DNA of 59,909 nucleotides. It comes from Oceanobacillus sojae (GTDB lineage Bacteria; Bacillota; Bacilli; Bacillales; Amphibacillaceae). The notes beneath the pieces are model-generated. The model ran no database searches. It saw only the letters and a list, made by a program, of their open reading frames with translations, and was not told where the DNA came from. Each line of letters starts with the position of its first letter. Position 1 is the stretch's first letter. Positions 55,677 to 59,909 of this stretch are shown here, one piece after another. Both the position numbers and the translations under genes were made by a program. The stretch spans positions 515,424-575,332 of the forward strand of contig NZ_LT727812.1 in the NCBI RefSeq assembly GCF_900162665.1. Direction: 5' to 3'.

Positions 55677-56426
55677 TTATATACTTGTATAGCCGCCGTC
55701 AACCAGCAGACTGGAACCTGTAATAAAGGAAGCTTCATCACTTGCCAGGAATAGAACAGCATTTGCGACTTCCTCCGGTTTTCCAAGACGGCCAATCGGA
55801 TGGAGATTTATCAATTCCTGTTTTGCTTCATCCGGAGCATCTTTTAGTAACGGTGTATCAATATAGCCCGGATTTACATTATTCACCCGGATTCCTTTAG
55901 CTGCATATTCCGCTGTTGCCGTTTGTGTTAACAGCTTCACGCCGCCCTTTGCAGCAGCATAGGCGCTCACACCTGCTTTGCCGACAAAACCGTGAATGGA
56001 GTCATTATTTACAATTGCTCCGCCGCTTTCTTGTTTCAGCATTTGTTCAATTGCATACTTGTTCGTTAAAAATACACCCGTTAAATTTACATCAATCACT
56101 TTTTGCCAGGCTTCCAGAGACAATTCATGCAGAATGGTACTGTTGCCGATTCCGGCATTTGCAAATACCACATCTAAGCGGCCATATTTAGCAACTGTTT
56201 CATGTACTAATTTTTTGACGTCCTCTTCGTTTGTCACATCGGTTTTGATAAAAGCAGCTTCTAAACCTTTTTGATTAAGTTTGTCCGCCAGTTCTTTTCC
56301 TTTTTCCGACATATCGGAAATTACCACCTTAGCACCCTGCTCAGCAAATTTTACAGCAGTTGCCTCTCCAATACCACTTGCTGCTCCAGTTACAATTACT
56401 ATTTTTTCATCAAATCGACTTGCCAT
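55677..56426 (-). CDS. Classical short-chain dehydrogenase/reductase
   Basis: 249-aa NAD(P)(H)-dependent enzyme. Cofactor motif TGAASGIG (12-19), NAG motif FANAGIG, active site Ser in NNDSIHGFVG, and Tyr/Lys in YAAAKGG, then NPGYIDTPL. The C-terminal FITGSSLLVDGGYTS is typical of the FabG-like group. Start ATG 56426 is preferred because AAAGGGAG is 8 nt upstream; an ATG 6 nt earlier is too near. Substrate unknown. Confidence 0.9.
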   Translation of the reverse strand: MASRFDEKIVIVTGAASGIGEATAVKFAEQGAKVVISDMSEKGKELADKLNQKGLEAAFIKTDVTNEEDVKKLVHETVAKYGRLDVVFANAGIGNSTILHELSLEAWQKVIDVNLTGVFLTNKYAIEQMLKQESGGAIVNNDSIHGFVGKAGVSAYAAAKGGVKLLTQTATAEYAAKGIRVNNVNPGYIDTPLLKDAPDEAKQELINLHPIGRLGKPEEVANAVLFLASDEASFITGSSLLVDGGYTSI

Positions 56427-56523
56427 TTCCATTACTCCCTTTCTGTTCTACAGCTAAAATTCATTAAGCAGTAGTTTTCCCAACTTAGAAAAAGTATACA
56501 CATTACTATGCTTAAAATATAAA

Positions 56524-56554
56524 AATCCCGATAACGGTTAACGCTATCGGGATT
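56524..56554 (-). terminator. Stem-loop near the inverted-repeat element
   Basis: Stem AATCCCGATA/TATCGGGATT, with T-rich sequence on the minus strand. It ends any minus-strand transcript from the region 56560-56880, where no protein gene is seen. Confidence 0.7.
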
Positions 56555-56595
56555 GAGTATAAACTATGTATACAGGCCACATTTGCCGTACCATG

Positions 56596-56736
56596 CAATA
56601 AAAAGTTTTAAACCACCACTTCGCAAAGTGGGTGTCCGCAGAAACCTTCCTGTCTTCCATTCCTTTATGACGGCTCGACATTTCAATTTCGATGTAAAAC
56701 TCCCTATTCCAACATTAGAGGTTAAAACTTTTATTG
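56596..56736. repeat. 141-bp inverted-repeat-bounded element
   Basis: Left end CAATAAAAAGTTTTAAACC (56596-56614) and right end GGTTAAAACTTTTATTG (56720-56736) are inverted copies with two small gaps. Inside is a perfect hairpin, CCACTT-CGCA-AAGTGG (56616-56631). No coding potential with an RBS. It may be a short MITE or a structured RNA: on the minus strand it is followed by the stem-loop at 56524-56554. Confidence 0.6.
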
Positions 56737-56884
56737 ATACGAACAATGTAGCTTGTAATTAATATAATACGCCTTTTTTATAAAATACGCAATGATAAGG
56801 ACAGCCTAATTTTTTCTTTTTAAAAAGTTAAGAAGTACTATTCACACGTTCTCATTTCCTGATAGATATTCCTACAATCTCTCC

Positions 56885-57502
56885 TTAGGATAAAAACAGC
56901 TTAGTTGATCCGCGGCCTGACTTTCTACTAGTACCTGTCTTCGGATAACTGCGGCGTGTACTTGCTTTTGAAGCGAGCCACCTTTCCAAAAAGTGTTCGG
57001 CATTTCCGTCCTGCTGGGCTTCCAACGCCTTCATCAAAATGGAGGCAGAAGCCTTCGCATCCTCCAATGCATGATGGTGAATTAATGGAATATCATGATA
57101 TGCAGCGACGGTATGCAAACGATGGTTTTCCAGGTATGGCCATACACGCTGCGAAATTTTCACAGTGCATAAAGAAGTATAATCCGGATGTACTAAATCA
57201 TATTTTAATAAAGATTGACGCAATACACTCATATCAAAGCTGGCATTATGCGCGACAATAATATGTCCTTCCAGCATTTCCTGCAGAGTCGGCCATAATT
57301 CTTTAAAGCTTGGCGCATCCTGTACATCCTCTTCCTGAATTCCATGAATGCGAATATTCATACTGCGAAAATCACTTAACGGATTTATCAGCGAATAATA
57401 TTCATCAAAGATTTCGTTCTCATCGAAACGGACAACTCCTATGGAGCAGGCGCTGTTTCTTTTCTCATTCGCTGTTTCAAAATCGATTGCTGCAAACTTC
57501 AT
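56885..57502 (-). CDS. DnaQ-like DEDDh 3'-5' exonuclease
   Basis: 205-aa exonuclease. Exo I Asp7/Glu9 in AAIDFETANE, Exo II Asp in VAHNASFDMSVL, Exo III His and Asp in HHALEDAKASA. It resembles the epsilon proofreading domain but stands alone, with a basic Ser/Arg/Lys-rich tail (175-205). RBS GGAG before ATG 57502. It lies 13 bp after the MBL hydrolase gene, so the two are probably co-transcribed. Confidence 0.9.
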   Translation of the reverse strand: MKFAAIDFETANEKRNSACSIGVVRFDENEIFDEYYSLINPLSDFRSMNIRIHGIQEEDVQDAPSFKELWPTLQEMLEGHIIVAHNASFDMSVLRQSLLKYDLVHPDYTSLCTVKISQRVWPYLENHRLHTVAAYHDIPLIHHHALEDAKASASILMKALEAQQDGNAEHFLERWLASKASTRRSYPKTGTSRKSGRGSTKLFLS

Positions 57503-57515
57503 CGCTTATCAGCTC

Positions 57516-58466
57516 CTAATCACTTATAAATGCTTTTGCAGGAAGACCATAGTAATTCTTCCCTTTCTTTGTTTTCACCTTAATTTTTGACTGTTTTTCT
57601 AAATAAATTAACCGGGTCAATGTTGCCATAAATTGACTTGCAAACGCAAGACTTTTCATCGGACCATATGCTTTGGATGTTAATTTAAAAGCTGTCATTT
57701 CCTCATTTTCCATAATCTCTATCAGCTGTTCCATTCTTTTTCCATGACGATTTGAAATATCTGTTATCCGTTCATCCAGATGTTCGATCATATCACCATG
57801 ACCGGGCAATGCCAGACGTACCGGATATTTCTTCAATATATCCAGTGCATGGAAATAATCATCCAGTGGATTCCGTTCTTCTCCCATCCAAAGTCCAATT
57901 ACCGGTGAGAGATGATTTAAGACATGATCGCCGATAATCATTATCTCCGTCTCCGTCTGATAGAAGCAATAATGATCAGGAGCATGTCCCGGTGTCCAAA
58001 TTGCCTGGTAAGAACGATTACCAAGTCTTATCTCCTCATTATCATCAAAAAAAACATCCGGCTCAAATTTATAAATAGAAGATTCATCTTTTATTTTTAA
58101 GGGTATCGGCGGTGCTCCATGTTTTTTTATTAAGTCCTTTATCCGATTTTTACGGGCTTTGGCATCTCTTCCCTTACACATTTCTTCGTAACCGCGTTTA
58201 GAAACATACACTGGAATTTCATACATTTCCTGGAACCACCGTGCCAGCCCAATATGATCCTCATGTGTATGTGTCAGTACAAGCTTCTCTATTTTATAGC
58301 TGCTGAAAACACGTTCCCATAATGCTTTTGTTTCTGGTGCATTAATTCCTGTATCAATCACGGTATAGCCATAATCACCTTTAATTAAATAACTATTTAC
58401 TTCTCCCATCGCCCCCTTAAAGTGGACAACGAGACGAAAAATGTCATCTGTTATTTGCTCAAGCAT
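57516..58466 (-). CDS. MBL-fold metallohydrolase with winged-helix tail
   Basis: 316-aa protein. The N-terminal metallo-beta-lactamase fold has zinc motifs THTHEDHIG, TPGHAPDHY, GDHVLNH and LPGHGDMI. The C-terminal ~90 residues are a winged-helix-like domain, as in lactonase/LACTB2-like hydrolases. Role unknown; LACTB2-type relatives act on RNA or thioesters. The RBS is weak (AGAGAGA) before ATG 58466. It leads the exonuclease gene. Confidence 0.88.
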   Translation of the reverse strand: MLEQITDDIFRLVVHFKGAMGEVNSYLIKGDYGYTVIDTGINAPETKALWERVFSSYKIEKLVLTHTHEDHIGLARWFQEMYEIPVYVSKRGYEEMCKGRDAKARKNRIKDLIKKHGAPPIPLKIKDESSIYKFEPDVFFDDNEEIRLGNRSYQAIWTPGHAPDHYCFYQTETEIMIIGDHVLNHLSPVIGLWMGEERNPLDDYFHALDILKKYPVRLALPGHGDMIEHLDERITDISNRHGKRMEQLIEIMENEEMTAFKLTSKAYGPMKSLAFASQFMATLTRLIYLEKQSKIKVKTKKGKNYYGLPAKAFISD

Positions 58467-58620
58467 GTCAAATCTCTCTTTTCTGTAATCCTTTATACTG
58501 ATATTCTATCGTTATTTTTAGCATTTGCAAAATTATACAAACTGGCTGGTTAAGATAATTTGGCTAAAGCAGTATAAATCAAGATGCGATAAAGAAATGC
58601 CAGCTTTATAATTACATAAT

Positions 58621-59385
58621 CTTATTACTCAACTTTCGCACCTAAAAATAACCATATAAACTGTTCCAGGATGTACATGGTCTCTATTAACATGCTTGCT
58701 TTTAGTTAACTCATCTTTTTATTTTTTGAACAGGTTATTGTGTATAGCTTCCGCTCCGGCCAACCACTCCGCTTTCCATGGGGACGGCTTCAGCTAACTT
58801 GAAAAGAAACCCGCTTTTCAAGTGGATCTTCAGCTCGCCCTGTTCCCATAGGAGTCTACGTGGTTGGCCTGCGCTCTAATAGGATTCTACAGCGCATGGA
58901 AGAAATAATATCCTGATGAAGTTAGATGAAATCATCGTTTTAGCCTAAATAAACAATCATGCTGGTGTTTCAAATGGTTTTTAACAGTTCAAATCATGAC
59001 AGTATGAATAATTCATATCGAGAATAGCTTTCATGCATCAAAAATAAGGATTGCTGAGCATTTTTTATCATGCAACACGAAAGTTTGTACTGTCGGATCT
59101 ACCTTTTATTTATTCAGTTATTTCAGTATAGAATATCCTGCCAGCGGAGGCGGACCGTTTTGACTCCTGAGGGATTAGCACCATCTGAAGATCCACTTTT
59201 GCCAAGTGATCTTCTTGGCAAAAGTTAGCTGAAGAGCGTGCCCCTAGGAAAGCAAAACGGTCCGCCGTAGCGGTGGCCTTACACTTTACTTTCTATCTTT
59301 GTCAACAGATATATAGAAGAAATGATCAACCCCTGTTCCTATAGATAGGAAGTTACTTTTTAGTGTGCGAAAGTTGAGTTAATAA
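58621..59385 (+). repeat. MITE-like structured repeat, copy B
   Basis: 765-bp element in the same orientation as copy A. The TIR is about 21 bp with one gap; the shared part is ACTCAACTTTCGCAC, extended outward by CTTATTA. First module arms are GGCCAACCAC (58758-58767) and GTGGTTGGCC (58860-58869), with inner hairpin 58798-58822. Second module arms are GGCGGACCGTTTTG and CAAAACGGTCCGCC, with inner hairpin 59196-59224. It lacks the ~220 bp found in copy A (525-745). No gene inside. Confidence 0.88.
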
Positions 59386-59413
59386 GAAATTTAGTTGGGT
59401 TAACAATTTATTC

Positions 59414-59887
59414 TTAATGTCTCCTATAATCAAACCACTCAATTACCCCCAAGGGATCAAAACAAACAGTATAATTATCAAAACAAACAGACAGCCCATA
59501 CTTCTCCCTATACCTCTGCAAAGCAGCCTCTAAAAACGCCTCCGTAACCTCTAGATAATTAGCCAATTCATACTTATTTCTCAAATTTAAACGATGCGCC
59601 TCTATAATTTTTGCTATAGGAATCGTCTTTTCATAAGCCCAGGATCTGGCCCGCAGCTCTTGTTTCCGATTAACAATTTTGGACTGATCTATTATATCCC
59701 CGACAGTAGTGTGGTAGTGGCCTAATTCTTCTGCTAAAACGGAAGCTTTGTCTGCAGAGGTGGTTAAATAATTTTTATTAATCCATATGACATTATCTGC
59801 ATATAATCCTTTTACATTCTTAACCATAGACTTCTCATAAACTTCTACATTATATTTACTGGCGTGACTTAATAATTTTTCATACAT
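59414..59887 (-). CDS. ImmA/IrrE-type metallopeptidase-like protein
   Basis: 157-aa protein. The metallopeptidase-like motif is ASVLAEELGHYHTTVGD: the usual HExxH appears as EELGH (Glu53, Glu54, His57), as is common in phage-borne members. ImmA proteins cleave phage or ICE repressors to release excision. Start ATG 59887 has GAGGA 5 nt upstream; ATG 59899 has a poorer RBS. The usual partner, a CI-like repressor, would lie beyond the window edge. The gene is beside repeat copy B. Confidence 0.85.
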   Translation of the reverse strand: MYEKLLSHASKYNVEVYEKSMVKNVKGLYADNVIWINKNYLTTSADKASVLAEELGHYHTTVGDIIDQSKIVNRKQELRARSWAYEKTIPIAKIIEAHRLNLRNKYELANYLEVTEAFLEAALQRYREKYGLSVCFDNYTVCFDPLGVIEWFDYRRH

Positions 59888-59909
59888 ACTATTCCTCATT
59901 TCTCTTAGA

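Overview
The window looks like chromosome of a low-GC, endospore-forming Bacillaceae bacterium of the Oceanobacillus/Virgibacillus type. The clues are AT-rich intergenic DNA, strong AGGAGG-type ribosome binding sites, sporulation proteins (a YjcZ-type peptide and a YhcN/YlaJ-type lipoprotein), a SigI/RsgI pair, a guanine riboswitch in front of xpt-pbuX, and many genes that read as clear relatives of Bacillus subtilis genes. The genus is an inference. Most of the window is core genome. The mobile or accessory parts are the two ends and a few short intergenic elements.

Layout. 1-958 is a non-coding, terminally inverted, hairpin-rich repeat. Next come an ABC exporter pair, a YjcZ-type peptide, a benzil reductase-like SDR, an M20 dipeptidase, a spore lipoprotein, a small YhdB-like protein, sigI-rsgI, a PRC-barrel protein with a sigma-B-type promoter and a membrane-anchored trypsin-like protease (to 11.4 kb). 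11.5-15.7 kb is a bmrCD multidrug ABC operon behind a leader peptide and attenuator. 15.7-25 kb holds a carbonic anhydrase, murG, a MATE exporter, a nucleoside transporter with cre-like sites and odhAB. 25-30.2 kb holds a tiny lipoprotein, trmL, an Amidase_6 protein, queG, an MRB1590-like ATPase and tRNA-Gly. 30.4-33.5 kb has dat and an S9 peptidase. 33.5-41.1 kb is the arginine operon argCJBD-carB, without carA or argF. 41.2-43.2 kb has an AraC-type regulator and a membrane-anchored hydrolase. 43.4-51.3 kb is a linearmycin-resistance-like (Lnr) module: two-component system, a CtaG-family membrane protein and ABC-2 exporter, preceded by a DNA glycosylase, an acetyltransferase and a membrane protein. 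51.5-58.5 kb has a divergent catalase, xpt-pbuX with its riboswitch, a VOC protein, an SDR, a short inverted-repeat element, a DEDDh exonuclease and an MBL hydrolase. 58621-59385 is a second copy of the repeat, followed by an ImmA/IrrE-type gene that probably marks the edge of a prophage or integrative element.

How the genes work together. Four systems are clear: arginine synthesis from N-acetylglutamate plus carbamoyl phosphate; purine salvage with riboswitch control; two antibiotic-response export systems with different control logic (ribosome-mediated attenuation for bmrCD, a two-component system for the Lnr-like exporter); and 2-oxoglutarate dehydrogenase E1/E2. The most unusual signals are regulatory or structural: the paired repeats with a compensating arm substitution, the bmr leader, and a terminator/sigma-B promoter/ribosome-binding-site overlap in front of the PRC-barrel gene. 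I found no convincing wholly new multi-gene system.
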